From the NCBI GenBank assembly GCA_017547145.1, contig JAFYQJ010000014.1, forward strand, positions 62,001-126,000: a stretch of 64,000 nucleotides of DNA, read 5' to 3'. Below the pieces are notes generated by a model that was not told the origin of the DNA, did not search any database, and saw nothing but the letters and a program-made list of their open reading frames with translations. The stretch comes from Paludibacteraceae bacterium (GTDB taxonomy: Bacteria; Bacteroidota; Bacteroidia; Bacteroidales; Paludibacteraceae). The position numbers and the translations under genes were made by a program. The stretch's first letter is position 1. Each line of letters starts with the position of its first letter. This document shows, piece after piece, positions 8,814 through 18,846 of the stretch.

Positions 8814-10280
8814 ATGCAAAAATTAGAACTTCAACAAAATCAATTGCTTCAACAAAAGCTGTCGCCTCAACAGATACAGATTGTAAAGATGTTGGAGTTG
8901 CCTACTTTGGAGTTAGAAGAACGAATCAATCAAGAATTGATTGAAAATCCTGCATTGGAGGAGGGACACGATTTTGATAATGATTCAATTACTAATGAAG
9001 CAGATGGTGAAAATGATGATGTAAATGATAATGAAGAATCGCCGTTTGATAATTTAAATTGGGATGATTATACTGATGATGAGTCCGATTATAAAACTTA
9101 TGCACAGAATTTCCCTGTCGATGATACAACAAAAACATTTCAATATTCTTCTAAAAATACATTTAGCGAAGATTTGTTTTCTCAACTTGGTGAAATTGAT
9201 TTAACTGAAAAAGAAGAGCAATTAACAAAATATATTATTGGTAATATAGATGATGATGGCTATTTGCGTAGAGATATAGAGCAAATGGTAGATGATTTAG
9301 CTTTTGCTGGTATTAGTGTAACTGACGATGAAATGTATGCCGCATTGGCATTGGTGCAAAATTTGGAACCAGCAGGTGTAGCTGCACGTACGTTGAAGGA
9401 GTGTTTGTTGCTTCAATTGAATCGCTTTGCTGAAAATGAATCAGTTACACTGGCAAAAAGGATCGTAAAGGATTATTTTGAAGAATTTTCTAATAAACAA
9501 TATGAAAAAATACAAAGACGTCTATCTATAAATGAGGTTCAATTAAAGGATTCTTTATTGAAAATACAAGGGTTGAATCCTAAACCCGGTAGTGCTTGGG
9601 CAACTTCTTCTCTAAATACGAATGAGGAGATAACTCCTGATTTTATAATTGAAAATTTAAATGGGCGTTTTTCTGTTTTGTTAAACAACCGAAACATGCC
9701 CGAGTTAAGGATTAATTCTGAATATACATCTTTAATTCAAACTTATAAAAAAAGCAAAAAAGAAAGTATTTCAAAAGACAAACAAGCTGCTATACTCTTT
9801 GCAAAAGAAAAAATTGATGCAGCCAATTGGTTTATAAATGCTATAAAGCAGCGAAACGAAACTTTGTTGTCAACTATGAATGCAATAGTTCATTTCCAAA
9901 AAGAGTTTTTTGAATCTGGCGATGAAGCACTTTTAAAACCAATGATATTAAAAGATATTGCGAATTTAACAGGATTTGATATATCAACTATTTCGAGAGT
10001 GAGTAATAGTAAGTATGCCGAAACGGAGTTTGGAGTTTTCCCTTTAAAAGCGTTTTTTTCGGAAACAATGCGGAAAGATTCTGGAGAAGAAATATCGAAT
10101 AAAGAAATAAAACGTATTTTAAAAGAAAGTATTGATGCAGAAAATAAGCGTAAGCCTTTGACTGATGATAAACTAGAAGTGATTTTAAGGGAGAAAGGTT
10201 ATGTTATTGCCCGTCGTACAATTGCAAAATATCGAGAAAGATTAGGAATACCTGTTGCACGCCTGCGTAAAACTATATGA
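8814..10280 (+). CDS. rpoN: RNA polymerase sigma-54 factor
   Basis: 488 residues in the normal three-part layout. The glutamine- and leucine-rich region I (ELQQNQLLQQKLSPQQIQIV) contacts enhancer-binding proteins, an acidic region II follows (about 45-100), and the core-binding domain comes next. The C-terminal RpoN box ARRTIAKYRE sits at about 466-475, and reads the -24 promoter element. It directs transcription that needs an AAA+ activator; no such activator is encoded in this window. It lies 8 bp after the kinase and abuts the next gene, so it belongs to a four-gene operon. Confidence 0.96.
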   Translation: MQKLELQQNQLLQQKLSPQQIQIVKMLELPTLELEERINQELIENPALEEGHDFDNDSITNEADGENDDVNDNEESPFDNLNWDDYTDDESDYKTYAQNFPVDDTTKTFQYSSKNTFSEDLFSQLGEIDLTEKEEQLTKYIIGNIDDDGYLRRDIEQMVDDLAFAGISVTDDEMYAALALVQNLEPAGVAARTLKECLLLQLNRFAENESVTLAKRIVKDYFEEFSNKQYEKIQRRLSINEVQLKDSLLKIQGLNPKPGSAWATSSLNTNEEITPDFIIENLNGRFSVLLNNRNMPELRINSEYTSLIQTYKKSKKESISKDKQAAILFAKEKIDAANWFINAIKQRNETLLSTMNAIVHFQKEFFESGDEALLKPMILKDIANLTGFDISTISRVSNSKYAETEFGVFPLKAFFSETMRKDSGEEISNKEIKRILKESIDAENKRKPLTDDKLEVILREKGYVIARRTIAKYRERLGIPVARLRKTI

Positions 10281-10281
10281 A

Positions 10282-10881
10282 GTGAAGTCTTTTAATCTAT
10301 ATTTTTCAAGACTATTATCAGCTATATTTCACCCAATTTTTATGCCAACTTATGGCTTTTTGCTTGTGAAATATTTGTTTTTTAAAGGAACTTTGGGTTC
10401 GATGCTTCTTAAAGATTCGCTTTGTTTTGTTTTTTTGTTTACAGCAATAATACCATTTCTCTCTATTGGTATTTTATATAAATTTAAAAAGATATCGTCA
10501 TTGACGTTGGACAAACCAAGCGATCGACAACTGCCGTATTTAATAACTTTATTATCTTATATTGTTTTAGTTATATATTTTGTTACTCCTATAAATCCTT
10601 TTTCGCAATATATGTTTGTTGCTATTGTTTGTTTGATGTTGGTAATGTTGATAAATATTGTGTGGAAAATAAGTGCTCATATGACAGCTATTGGAGGATT
10701 GATAGCAATGATTATGTTTGAATCATATCAGTTTTCGTTAAATCCTTATGTTGTAATTTCAATTTTGTTTTTTATAGCAGGATTAGTAGCATATGCACGA
10801 GTGTATTTAAAATCACACACTATACTGCAAACTTTGGTCGGATTTTTGCTTGGTTTTGTTGTGTTGATATTTATGTTTTAA
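10282..10881 (+). CDS. PAP2-like integral membrane protein
   Basis: A hydrophobic protein of 199 residues if translation begins at the GTG at 10282, two bases past the rpoN stop; this start gives KSFNLYFSRLLSAIFHPIFMPTYGF, a plausible N-terminus. A TTG at 10255 inside rpoN is the other option. Six or so membrane spans are visible. The C-terminal part has WKISAHMTAIGG and ARVYLKSHTILQTLVGF, which resemble the histidine-containing motifs of PAP2-type phosphatases in degenerate form. The substrate is unknown; a lipid phosphate is a guess. It is followed at 3 bp by a phospholipase gene. Confidence 0.75.
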   Translation: MKSFNLYFSRLLSAIFHPIFMPTYGFLLVKYLFFKGTLGSMLLKDSLCFVFLFTAIIPFLSIGILYKFKKISSLTLDKPSDRQLPYLITLLSYIVLVIYFVTPINPFSQYMFVAIVCLMLVMLINIVWKISAHMTAIGGLIAMIMFESYQFSLNPYVVISILFFIAGLVAYARVYLKSHTILQTLVGFLLGFVVLIFMF

Positions 10882-10884
10882 TAT

Positions 10885-11655
10885 ATGATTCAAAAAAAAT
10901 ATAAAATAGGACTTTCTTTGAGTGGAGGTGGTGCAAAAGGTATTGCACATATTGGGGTGCTTCAAGCAATGGAAGAGGTTGGTCTTAAGCCTGATATTAT
11001 TGCTGGAGTTAGTGCGGGGTCTATTGTAGGAGCATTGTATGCAGATGGTTTGTCACCTAAAGAAATATTAAATGTGTTTGAGGATTCAAGTTTTTTGAAG
11101 TTTGTAAATATATCTTCGCCTCGTAAAGGATTTTTGTCTGCTAATAAGTTCTTTTCAAAGATTGCTAATTCTTTGAGAGCAAAAACATTTGAAGATTTAA
11201 AAATCCCTCTTGTAATTAATGCTACGGATTTGACGAATGGTAAAATAGAGTATTTTTTTGAAGGAACGTTGTTGGATAAAATAGAAGCTTCGTCGAGTGT
11301 ACCTATTGCATTAAGTCCCAAAGAGATTAACTCAAAACTTTATGTGGACGGAGGAATTTTTTGCAATATACCTTGTGCCGTTATTCGTGATCATTGCGAA
11401 ACTTTAATAGGTGTGCATGTAAATCCTATAATGAAAATGGGTGAGATTGGAAATGTTTTCGATGTCTTTGAAAGGGTTTATCATTTGTTGATACAAGCAA
11501 ATACAGTATCTCAAAAACAACTTTGTGATATTGTTATAGAACCAACGGAGGCACGAAATTTTGGTATGTTTGAGATTTCAAAATGTCGCGAAATTTTTGA
11601 TATAGGATATTTAACAGCTATTGAGAAATTTAAGGATTTAGGCTATTTAAAATAA
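10885..11655 (+). CDS. Patatin-like phospholipase (RssA family)
   Basis: 256 residues. The oxyanion-hole motif GGGAKG occurs at about 14-19, the nucleophile elbow GVSAGS with serine near residue 44, and the catalytic aspartate in YVDGGIF, so the Ser-Asp dyad of patatin esterases is complete. There is no signal peptide, so the enzyme is probably cytoplasmic and acts on phospholipids or lysophospholipids. It is the last gene of the kinase-rpoN-PAP2 operon and is followed by a palindromic terminator. Confidence 0.92.
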   Translation: MIQKKYKIGLSLSGGGAKGIAHIGVLQAMEEVGLKPDIIAGVSAGSIVGALYADGLSPKEILNVFEDSSFLKFVNISSPRKGFLSANKFFSKIANSLRAKTFEDLKIPLVINATDLTNGKIEYFFEGTLLDKIEASSSVPIALSPKEINSKLYVDGGIFCNIPCAVIRDHCETLIGVHVNPIMKMGEIGNVFDVFERVYHLLIQANTVSQKQLCDIVIEPTEARNFGMFEISKCREIFDIGYLTAIEKFKDLGYLK

Positions 11656-11673
11656 AATACATTTTATTTTATA

Positions 11674-11705
11674 AAAAAGGTTGGGATGATCATCCCAACC
11701 TTTTT
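11674..11705. terminator. Bidirectional terminator
   Basis: A perfect palindrome whose core is GGTTGGGATGATCATCCCAA and onward, flanked by A5 on the left and T5 on the right, between the convergent patatin and secDF genes. It should work on both strands. Confidence 0.9.
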
Positions 11706-11722
11706 CTTTTGCATATTAAAAC

Positions 11723-14700
11723 TTATTTCTTTTCATTCTCTTGTTTTGCTTCACGTTTGTGTGCTATTTCGTAAGCAATAGGTGTTGCTATATACAATGT
11801 AGAATAGATACCAGCAATCATACCAATTAACATCGCGAATAAAAATCCACGAATTGTTTCTCCTCCAAAAATAAACATTGCAAGTACTGTTAAAATTGTA
11901 CTTAATGATGTAGAGAATGTACGACCTAATGTTGAGTTAAGCGACATATTGAATAGTGATTTTTTATCGCGTTTTGGATAAAGTCCCATATTTTCACGAA
12001 TACGGTCAAATATTACTACAGTATCATTTACAGAATATCCAATGATAGTCAAAATTGCAGCAATAAATGTTTGATCTATTTCCAAAGAGAATGGTAGAAT
12101 TGTTGCGAATATTGAATAAATACCGAATATGAATAACGTATCGTGTATTAAAGCAACAACTGTTCCTACAGAGAATCCGAAATCTCTAAAACGCATTAAA
12201 ATATATAAACCGATAACAACCAACGATAAAAGGATTGCCCATATAGCTGATATTTTAATATCTGCTGCAACTGTAGGTCCTACTTTTTGTGTACTTAAAA
12301 GACCATAAGCTGTTTCTCCTGTGTTAGTGTCTGCTTGATAAACACCATCTTTAACAATGTAACCCTCAATAAATAATTGTTTTGTTACTTCTGGAGCTAA
12401 CAATGATTGTGCTTTTAAAGCCTCATATATCATGCTTTCGATTTGTTCGTCGATGTTTTCAGATGTATTTGCAATTTCGTAGTTAGTAGAAAAACGAATT
12501 TGGTTTGATGCTCCCATTGTTATAACACTAACTTGTGATTCTGTAAATACATTGTCAAGATTTTCGCGAATATCATCAATGTTGCTTACTGGTTGTTCGA
12601 AGCGAATTACGTAGTTGCGTCCACCACTGAAATCAATACCTTGTTGTAGTCCTTTTGTAGATAAAGATATGATTGCAATTGCCATAACTACGCCTGAAAT
12701 GATATAACCGATTTTGCGTGTTTTGATGAAATCAAAATTACAATTTTTAAACCAATTTTTTGTTATCTCTGTTGTAAACTTCATATTAGGTATCTTCTCT
12801 TTTGCCATAACACGTTCGAATACTAAACGAGTAATGAAAATAGAAGTGAACAATGTAGTTATGATACCAATAATTAACGTAGTAGCAAAACCTTTGATTG
12901 GACCAGTACCAAATACGAAAAGTACAATACCAGTTAACAATGTAGTAATGTTACCATCTAAAATTGCAGAATAAGCATTTTTGTAACCATCTGCAATTGC
13001 TTTCTTTAAGTTTTTGCCTGCAGTTATTTCTTCGCGTGTACGTTCGTAAATCAATACGTTTGCGTCAATTGCCATACCTATAGTTAAAACAATACCTGCG
13101 ATACCTGGTAGTGTTAATACAGCTTGGAATGATGCCATTATACCGAACATAAAGAATACGTTAAGTAATAGTCCTAAATCGGCTATAAGTCCTGGTATCA
13201 CTCCGTAATATAAAATCATGTATAGCAATACGAAAACAAATGCAATAATAAATGAAAGCATACCATTGTTTATGGCTACTTGACCTAATGAAGGTCCAAC
13301 AATGTCTTCTTGAACAATACGAGTAGGAGCAGGCATTTTACCCGATTTCAACACGTTAGCTAAGTCTTTTGCTTCTTGTGCTGTAAAGTCTCCTGTAATT
13401 TGTGAACTTCCACCTGTGATTTCATTGTTTACACGAGGATATGAATATACATAGTCATCAAGAACGATAGCGATACATTTTCCAATGTTCTCTTTTGTTA
13501 AGCGAGCCCAAGTTTTGCTACCTTCAGAATTCATTCGCATATTTACGTTTGCAGTTGCAGAGAATTGTCCGAAATCTGCATTTGCATCCGTAATAACTTC
13601 TCCATCTAATGGTGCACGTCCATCGCGATTAGTTACTTTAATTGCAATTAATTCAAATACGCCAACTTTCGAATCATTATTAATACTTTTTACAGACCAT
13701 TTTAATGCTAAGTCTCTTGGTAAAACAGCTTTTACTTGCTTCATTTGTAGGTAAGTATTTACCTTCGAAGTGTCAGATGCTAAAGCCATACCAACTGCTG
13801 GACCAGGACGCAATTGATTTCCATTTGCATAAATGTTTAATACTGCAAAAAGAGGGTTTTCTTTTTCAAATTCTTCAAAACTTTTTTCATCAGTTTTAGT
13901 AGTATTGTTTTCTAAAACAGAAGCCAAAGAGTCTACAGATGAAGCAAGTTCGTCTGATTGTGATTCTTCAGGAACTACGTTTTCTGAAACTTCTTCTTTA
14001 GGTGTGTTTGCTGCATTTAAATCACGAATAATATTATTTGCTTCGCTTAAATGAGCAATAATTTCAGACAATTCGTAGGTTTCCCAAAACTCGAGGTTTG
14101 CAGAACCTTGAAGCAGTTTACGAACACGTTCTGGTTCCTTGATACCAGGGAGCTCGACCATGATGCGACCTTGTGCATCTAGGCGTTGAATGTTAGGTTG
14201 AACAACACCAAAGCGGTCGATACGATTACGAATGACGTTAAATGAATTGTCGATTGCAGCGTTAATTTCTTCATTCAACACTTTAATAACCTCATCGTTT
14301 GTTGATGTTAGTTGAATTCTGTCTTTTAGATTAAATGTGCTAAAAATTGTAGATAGTTGAGCATTTGGGTCAATCTTCTTGAATTCATCATAAAAAAGAA
14401 CTAAAAAGTCTTCTTGGCTATTGTGTTGGCGTTGTTTTGCGTTTTCGATTGCCAATTTGAAATTCTCAGAAGTGTTGTAGCCTGAAAGAACATTCAAAAT
14501 ATCTGGAATAGATACTTCTAACGTAACATTCATACCGCCTTTTAAGTCCAAACCTAAATTTAGTTCTTTCTCGCGACATTGTTTGAATGTGTATCCAAAC
14601 CATATTTTCTCCCCGGCAATCGAATCTAAATATTCAGTTTCAATTGCACTATCTCCTCCAGCGAGTTTTTCCGCTTTGTTTTCGTGGTAATTAGTTACAA

Positions 14701-14776
14701 CGGTAAATGATAAATAGTATAAACAAACCAATAGTAACAATACCGAAAAAAGTTTTACAAATCCTTTGTTTTGCAT
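11723..14776 (-). CDS. secDF: Fused protein translocase SecDF
   Basis: 1,017 residues: SecD and SecF joined in one polypeptide, as is usual in Bacteroidota. The SecD half (1 to about 650) has a first membrane span, a large periplasmic region with LGLDLKGGMNVTLEV and VVQPNIQRLDAQGRIMVELPGIKEPERV, then five spans including the conserved GMAIDANVLIYERTREE. The SecF half (about 690-1010) has GIDFSGGRNYVIRFE and SVNDTVVIFDRIRENM. It uses the proton gradient to pull preproteins through SecYEG. A -7 promoter box lies about 40 bp upstream. Confidence 0.97.
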   Translation of the reverse strand: MQNKGFVKLFSVLLLLVCLYYLSFTVVTNYHENKAEKLAGGDSAIETEYLDSIAGEKIWFGYTFKQCREKELNLGLDLKGGMNVTLEVSIPDILNVLSGYNTSENFKLAIENAKQRQHNSQEDFLVLFYDEFKKIDPNAQLSTIFSTFNLKDRIQLTSTNDEVIKVLNEEINAAIDNSFNVIRNRIDRFGVVQPNIQRLDAQGRIMVELPGIKEPERVRKLLQGSANLEFWETYELSEIIAHLSEANNIIRDLNAANTPKEEVSENVVPEESQSDELASSVDSLASVLENNTTKTDEKSFEEFEKENPLFAVLNIYANGNQLRPGPAVGMALASDTSKVNTYLQMKQVKAVLPRDLALKWSVKSINNDSKVGVFELIAIKVTNRDGRAPLDGEVITDANADFGQFSATANVNMRMNSEGSKTWARLTKENIGKCIAIVLDDYVYSYPRVNNEITGGSSQITGDFTAQEAKDLANVLKSGKMPAPTRIVQEDIVGPSLGQVAINNGMLSFIIAFVFVLLYMILYYGVIPGLIADLGLLLNVFFMFGIMASFQAVLTLPGIAGIVLTIGMAIDANVLIYERTREEITAGKNLKKAIADGYKNAYSAILDGNITTLLTGIVLFVFGTGPIKGFATTLIIGIITTLFTSIFITRLVFERVMAKEKIPNMKFTTEITKNWFKNCNFDFIKTRKIGYIISGVVMAIAIISLSTKGLQQGIDFSGGRNYVIRFEQPVSNIDDIRENLDNVFTESQVSVITMGASNQIRFSTNYEIANTSENIDEQIESMIYEALKAQSLLAPEVTKQLFIEGYIVKDGVYQADTNTGETAYGLLSTQKVGPTVAADIKISAIWAILLSLVVIGLYILMRFRDFGFSVGTVVALIHDTLFIFGIYSIFATILPFSLEIDQTFIAAILTIIGYSVNDTVVIFDRIRENMGLYPKRDKKSLFNMSLNSTLGRTFSTSLSTILTVLAMFIFGGETIRGFLFAMLIGMIAGIYSTLYIATPIAYEIAHKREAKQENEKK

Positions 14777-14817
14777 GTTTTTATATTTTAAATATTAATA
14801 TTTGTGTAAAAGAACTG

Positions 14818-14825
14818 CAAATATA
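14818..14825 (-). promoter_or_regulatory. -7 box of the secDF promoter
   Basis: Reads TATATTTG on the minus strand, a full TAnnTTTG match, predicting a start about 35 nt before the secDF ATG. No clear -33 element is seen at the usual distance. Confidence 0.55.
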
Positions 14826-14897
14826 GAGTTTTTTTGAATAATGGGAATTAAAAAAAGTAAAAAAAAGAGTATAGAAATCGGCATGTTTTATACCTAT

Positions 14898-17672
14898 TTA
14901 ATTACTCAAGTTTAAAAATTTTGCTGTGTGGCTATTTGTGCAAGCGGAAAGTAATTCAGGTGTCCCATTAAATATTATGTTTCCTCCATTTTCACCGCCT
15001 TCTGGTCCCATGTCAATAACATAATCTGCACATTTGATAATTTCTGTATTATGCTCAATGATTACAATTGAATGGCCTTTTTGAAGTAGAGCATAAAAAG
15101 ATTGTAGAAGAATTCTAATGTCGTGAAAATGAAGTCCTACAGTTGGTTCGTCAAATATGAATAGGGTAGGCGTGTGTTTTTCGTTAGCGAGGATAGAAGC
15201 TAATTTTACACGCTGGTTTTCTCCTCCCGATAGAGAACTTGACGATTGTCCAAGTTTGATGTAACCTAATCCGACATCTTGCAGAGGTTTTAGTCTTTTT
15301 AAAATTCGCTGTTCGGTGATACCTGTTTTTTGACTAAAAAAATCAATTGCTTGATTTATAGTCATATCAAGTATGTCAAATATATTTTTTTCGCGGTAAA
15401 GAACTTCTAAAACATCTTGCTTGTATTTTTTACCATGACAACATTCGCATTCTATTTCAATGTCAGCCATAAACTGCATTTCCATTTTTATACTACCTTC
15501 TCCTTGGCATTCTTCGCAGCGTCCACCATCTATGTTTGTAGAAAAGAATGCTGGAGTGAATCCCATTTGACGTGCTAATGCTTGTTCGGAATATAGTTTT
15601 CGAATTTCATCAAAGGCTTTTAAGTAAGTAGCAGGGTTCGATCGAGATGATTTCCCTATTGGGTTTTGATCAACAAATTCGACGCCATGTAGTAAATGTA
15701 AATCTCCCTTTATGTTTTCTTGTGAGGTTTCATTTAGCTCGTAAAATCGCTTTAATGATTGGTATAAAACGTCGCGTACAAGCGAAGATTTCCCACTCCC
15801 ACTAACACCTGTAACAACAGTCATTGCGTTGAGAGGTATCTTTATGTTTATATTTTTTAGGTTGTTTGCCGTTGCATTACAAATTTCTATATGTTTATTT
15901 GAATTTCTACGTTTAGTAGGTGTTTCTATGTATTCTTTTTGAGTTAGAAAATTGTATGTGTGAGAAATAGCATTGTTTTTATTAGAGATAAGGTCGTGGT
16001 AGCTGCCTTGAAAAACAACTTCTCCGCCTAGTCGTCCTGCGTTAGGACCAATATCAATAATGTAATCAGAGTTTTTTATGATTTCATCGTCGTGTTCAAC
16101 AACCACGATTGTATTTCCCATGTCGCGTAGAGCTTTCAAAACTTCTATTAATAGTTTAGTATCGCGAGGGTGCAATCCAACGCTTGGCTCGTCTAAAATA
16201 TATAATGCTCCTACAAGTCCGCTTCCAATTGATGTGGTTAGGTTGATTCTTTGGCTTTCACCTCCAGAAAGTGTATTCGAAGGTCTGTCAAGTCGAAGAT
16301 AACCAAGTCCTACTTTAATTAAAAAGTTTAAGCGATTGGTTATTTCAAGTAATAATCTCCTAGCAACTATTTTGTCGTTTTCGTCTAGATGTAAGTTTTT
16401 GAAAAAATCGTGTAAATCTGAAATAGGGAGGGAGTTGAGTTCTGTTATATTTTTGCCCCCAATTTTAATCCATTGCACTTCTTTTTTTAGTCGTGTACCT
16501 TTGCAGTCGGGGCAAGTAGTTTTACCTCTATAGCGAGCAAGCATTACTCTGTATTGAATTTTGTATTGCTCGTTTTCTAGCATTTTGAAAAAATCGTTGA
16601 TACCTTGAAAATAAGGAGTCCCCTCCCATAGCATTTTTTTTTCGCTTTGAGATAGCAAATTGTACGGTCTGTGAATAGGAAAGTTGCAAGAAGGAGCATT
16701 ATAAATTAGATTGTTTTTCCATTTACTCATAATCTCTCCTCTCCAACACGCAACTGCGTTTTGGTAAACTGATAAGTTTTTGTCAGGTATTACTAAATCT
16801 TCGCTAATCCCAATCGTTTTTCCAAAACCTCCACAAGTAGGACATGCACCTATTGGGTTGTTAAAGTTGAAAAGTTGTTCGGTAGGAGTTTCAAATTTCA
16901 TTCCGTCAATTTCAAAGTCTTTTGAGAAAAAATGACGTTCGTTTCCCTCTTTGCACATAATGTCTATTATGCACGAGCCGTTCCCTTCGAAAAATGCAGT
17001 TTCGATAGAGTCGACAAGGCGACTATGAAACATTTGCGTATGTGCTACTGTTAACCGATCAATAACCAAGCAAAACTTTTTTGGTATATTGTTTTGTTCT
17101 AATGTTTCTTGTATAGATATATAATTGTTGTTATGCTCTATTCTTGTAAATCCTTGTTGTAGAAGTATTTCTAAATGTTCTTTTAAATCTCTATTTTTAG
17201 GGAGGTTTATTGGGCTTAAAACAACAATTTTTGTATTTTCTTGAAGTTTTGTTACAAAATTGCAAACTGATTCTATGCTGCTTTGTTCAATTATTTTACC
17301 AGTAACTGGGGAGTAAGTTTTCCCTATACGGGCAAATAACAATCTTAAGTAGTCGTAAATTTCAGTACTACTGCCCACTGTAGAATGTGGGTTTCTAATA
17401 TTGACACGTTGTTCAATAGCTATAGCAGGAGGTATTCCATCAATGAAGTCAACTTCAGGTTTATTGATTCTCCCTAAAAATTGTCTTACATAGGAAGATA
17501 GGCTTTCGATATATCTTCGTTGTCCTTCTGCGTATATGGTGTCAAAGGCTAGCGACGATTTTCCGGAACCTGACAATCCTGTAATGACAGTGATTTTATT
17601 ATGAGGAATTTGTACGTCAATTCCTTTTAAATTGTGGACACGTGCATTTTTGATTTTGATGTATTTATCCAC
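14898..17672 (-). CDS. uvrA: Excinuclease ABC subunit A, UvrA paralogue
   Basis: 924 residues with two ABC ATPase modules: Walker A GLSGSGKSS near residue 31 and GVSGSGKSS near 625, and two signature LSGGESQR / LSGGENQR motifs. Zinc-binding cysteine clusters are present (CPTCGG, CPDCKG, CEECQGEGS with CECCHG). UvrA scans DNA for bulky lesions and loads UvrB. The ISLAND-like segment reads IPPAIAIEQRVNIRNPHSTVGSS rather than SPAISIDQK, and some spacers are short, which suggests a second UvrA-type protein rather than the housekeeping copy. It starts 4 bp after the DUF4831 gene. Confidence 0.9.
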   Translation of the reverse strand: MDKYIKIKNARVHNLKGIDVQIPHNKITVITGLSGSGKSSLAFDTIYAEGQRRYIESLSSYVRQFLGRINKPEVDFIDGIPPAIAIEQRVNIRNPHSTVGSSTEIYDYLRLLFARIGKTYSPVTGKIIEQSSIESVCNFVTKLQENTKIVVLSPINLPKNRDLKEHLEILLQQGFTRIEHNNNYISIQETLEQNNIPKKFCLVIDRLTVAHTQMFHSRLVDSIETAFFEGNGSCIIDIMCKEGNERHFFSKDFEIDGMKFETPTEQLFNFNNPIGACPTCGGFGKTIGISEDLVIPDKNLSVYQNAVACWRGEIMSKWKNNLIYNAPSCNFPIHRPYNLLSQSEKKMLWEGTPYFQGINDFFKMLENEQYKIQYRVMLARYRGKTTCPDCKGTRLKKEVQWIKIGGKNITELNSLPISDLHDFFKNLHLDENDKIVARRLLLEITNRLNFLIKVGLGYLRLDRPSNTLSGGESQRINLTTSIGSGLVGALYILDEPSVGLHPRDTKLLIEVLKALRDMGNTIVVVEHDDEIIKNSDYIIDIGPNAGRLGGEVVFQGSYHDLISNKNNAISHTYNFLTQKEYIETPTKRRNSNKHIEICNATANNLKNINIKIPLNAMTVVTGVSGSGKSSLVRDVLYQSLKRFYELNETSQENIKGDLHLLHGVEFVDQNPIGKSSRSNPATYLKAFDEIRKLYSEQALARQMGFTPAFFSTNIDGGRCEECQGEGSIKMEMQFMADIEIECECCHGKKYKQDVLEVLYREKNIFDILDMTINQAIDFFSQKTGITEQRILKRLKPLQDVGLGYIKLGQSSSSLSGGENQRVKLASILANEKHTPTLFIFDEPTVGLHFHDIRILLQSFYALLQKGHSIVIIEHNTEIIKCADYVIDMGPEGGENGGNIIFNGTPELLSACTNSHTAKFLNLSN

Positions 17673-17676
17673 GAGA

Positions 17677-18741
17677 CTAATCTTCTTGTTTTGTTTTTAT
17701 TTGAATTAATTGTCCGTTGTTTTCATCAAAAATAATTTGATTCCCATTTTTTAATAGGGTTTGTGGTAAAATTAATATATCGCCAAATTGTGCTATTGTA
17801 TAGCGAGCATCGATAAAAACAGTTGATGCATTGTAAATTGAAATATTCGCTGTAGCAGGAAAACGATAGTGAAGTCCGTTTTTTTCTTTCTTTTTAGGAT
17901 GGAGGTTTAAGTTTGTTTTTGCACTAGATACTTTTATATAAATAGGTTCTCCTGATAAATCGTCTTTCGCTACTAATCCGATTTCATCCGAAAAGCGAAC
18001 CAATATTTCGTCGGTGTTGGATTCTGGCAGAAATGAAATTTCTTTTGTGTAGGTTTCTTCTATTTTTTTACCCACAAAAAGTTCTAAAAGTTTTTGTTCT
18101 GTTTTGTTCATTTCATCCAATAGGATTTTAAGAGATTCACTATCAGAAGGAAAATCTAAATCGCCAGTGAGAAGTAAAATTCTATTTTCGCGAATCTGGT
18201 AAATTTGTTTAGCCGCCAATTCTGCCATTTTTGCCGTAGAGTTTGCAATTAGAGCCTCTTCGCCTAAAACGCTTTTGTCGAAATTGAAGTTAGGTGAGTT
18301 GTGTTTTACGAAAAAGTTTTCTTCTTTAGTATGTTCGCTTAACTTTTCGTTGGAGTTTATACTACAAATAATCCCTTTTTGATTTAGTGTAATTAGTTGG
18401 GCTATGGAGTTTTTTGAAGGCGTAATTTGAAAAATTTGTGTTGTGTCAATTATACTATTATTTTCAATTTCAATACTTTTTATGCTCCAAAAATCGTGAT
18501 CTTCGGTAATGATATTGTCTTCTGCTAAAAAACGTCCTGCATAACGATAGAAAGGACCTTTTTTATGCCAAGTGTGTATGGTTTTTATCTTGATATTAAG
18601 TTCGTTTTTTGGTAAGGCATAAAAAATACTTGTTCCATTTTTTATAGGTTTATTTTCTACAGGAGAAATTTTTGTTTTTGCGTGTGTTGTAATCAAAAAA
18701 CAAAATGAAAAAAATATGAATACAAATTGTTTTTTAGTCAT
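17677..18741 (-). CDS. DUF4831 family protein, exported
   Basis: 354 residues with an N-terminal signal peptide (FVFIFFSFCFLITTHAK). The segment FYALPKNELNIKIKTIHTWHKKGPFYRYAGRFL and the later pattern of a beta-rich C-terminal half fit the Bacteroidota-specific DUF4831 family, whose function is unknown. A region of about 155-220 is lysine- and glutamate-rich and helical. It is the first gene of a unit with uvrA and has its own TATCTTTG promoter, so it is not simply part of the his operon upstream. Family assignment is from memory of the conserved pattern. Confidence 0.8.
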   Translation of the reverse strand: MTKKQFVFIFFSFCFLITTHAKTKISPVENKPIKNGTSIFYALPKNELNIKIKTIHTWHKKGPFYRYAGRFLAEDNIITEDHDFWSIKSIEIENNSIIDTTQIFQITPSKNSIAQLITLNQKGIICSINSNEKLSEHTKEENFFVKHNSPNFNFDKSVLGEEALIANSTAKMAELAAKQIYQIRENRILLLTGDLDFPSDSESLKILLDEMNKTEQKLLELFVGKKIEETYTKEISFLPESNTDEILVRFSDEIGLVAKDDLSGEPIYIKVSSAKTNLNLHPKKKEKNGLHYRFPATANISIYNASTVFIDARYTIAQFGDILILPQTLLKNGNQIIFDENNGQLIQIKTKQED

Positions 18742-18774
18742 TTTTATAAAAGTTTTTTATTCTCTAATTTTTGA

Positions 18775-18805
18775 CAAAGATACTGTTTTTCTTCGCATTT
18801 GCGAA
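18775..18805 (-). promoter_or_regulatory. Promoter of the DUF4831-uvrA unit with a palindrome
   Basis: On the minus strand the -7 box is TATCTTTG (18775-18782), with a TTTC -33-like sequence 20 bp upstream. A 14-bp palindrome, TTCGCA-TT-TGCGAA (18792-18805), lies in the -33 to -7 spacer and could be an operator. The 105-bp spacer after hisC has no clear terminator. Confidence 0.6.
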
Positions 18806-18846
18806 AGTGGTGATTTGTGGAGGTTTGTTAGTTTGTTTTAAAAAGT

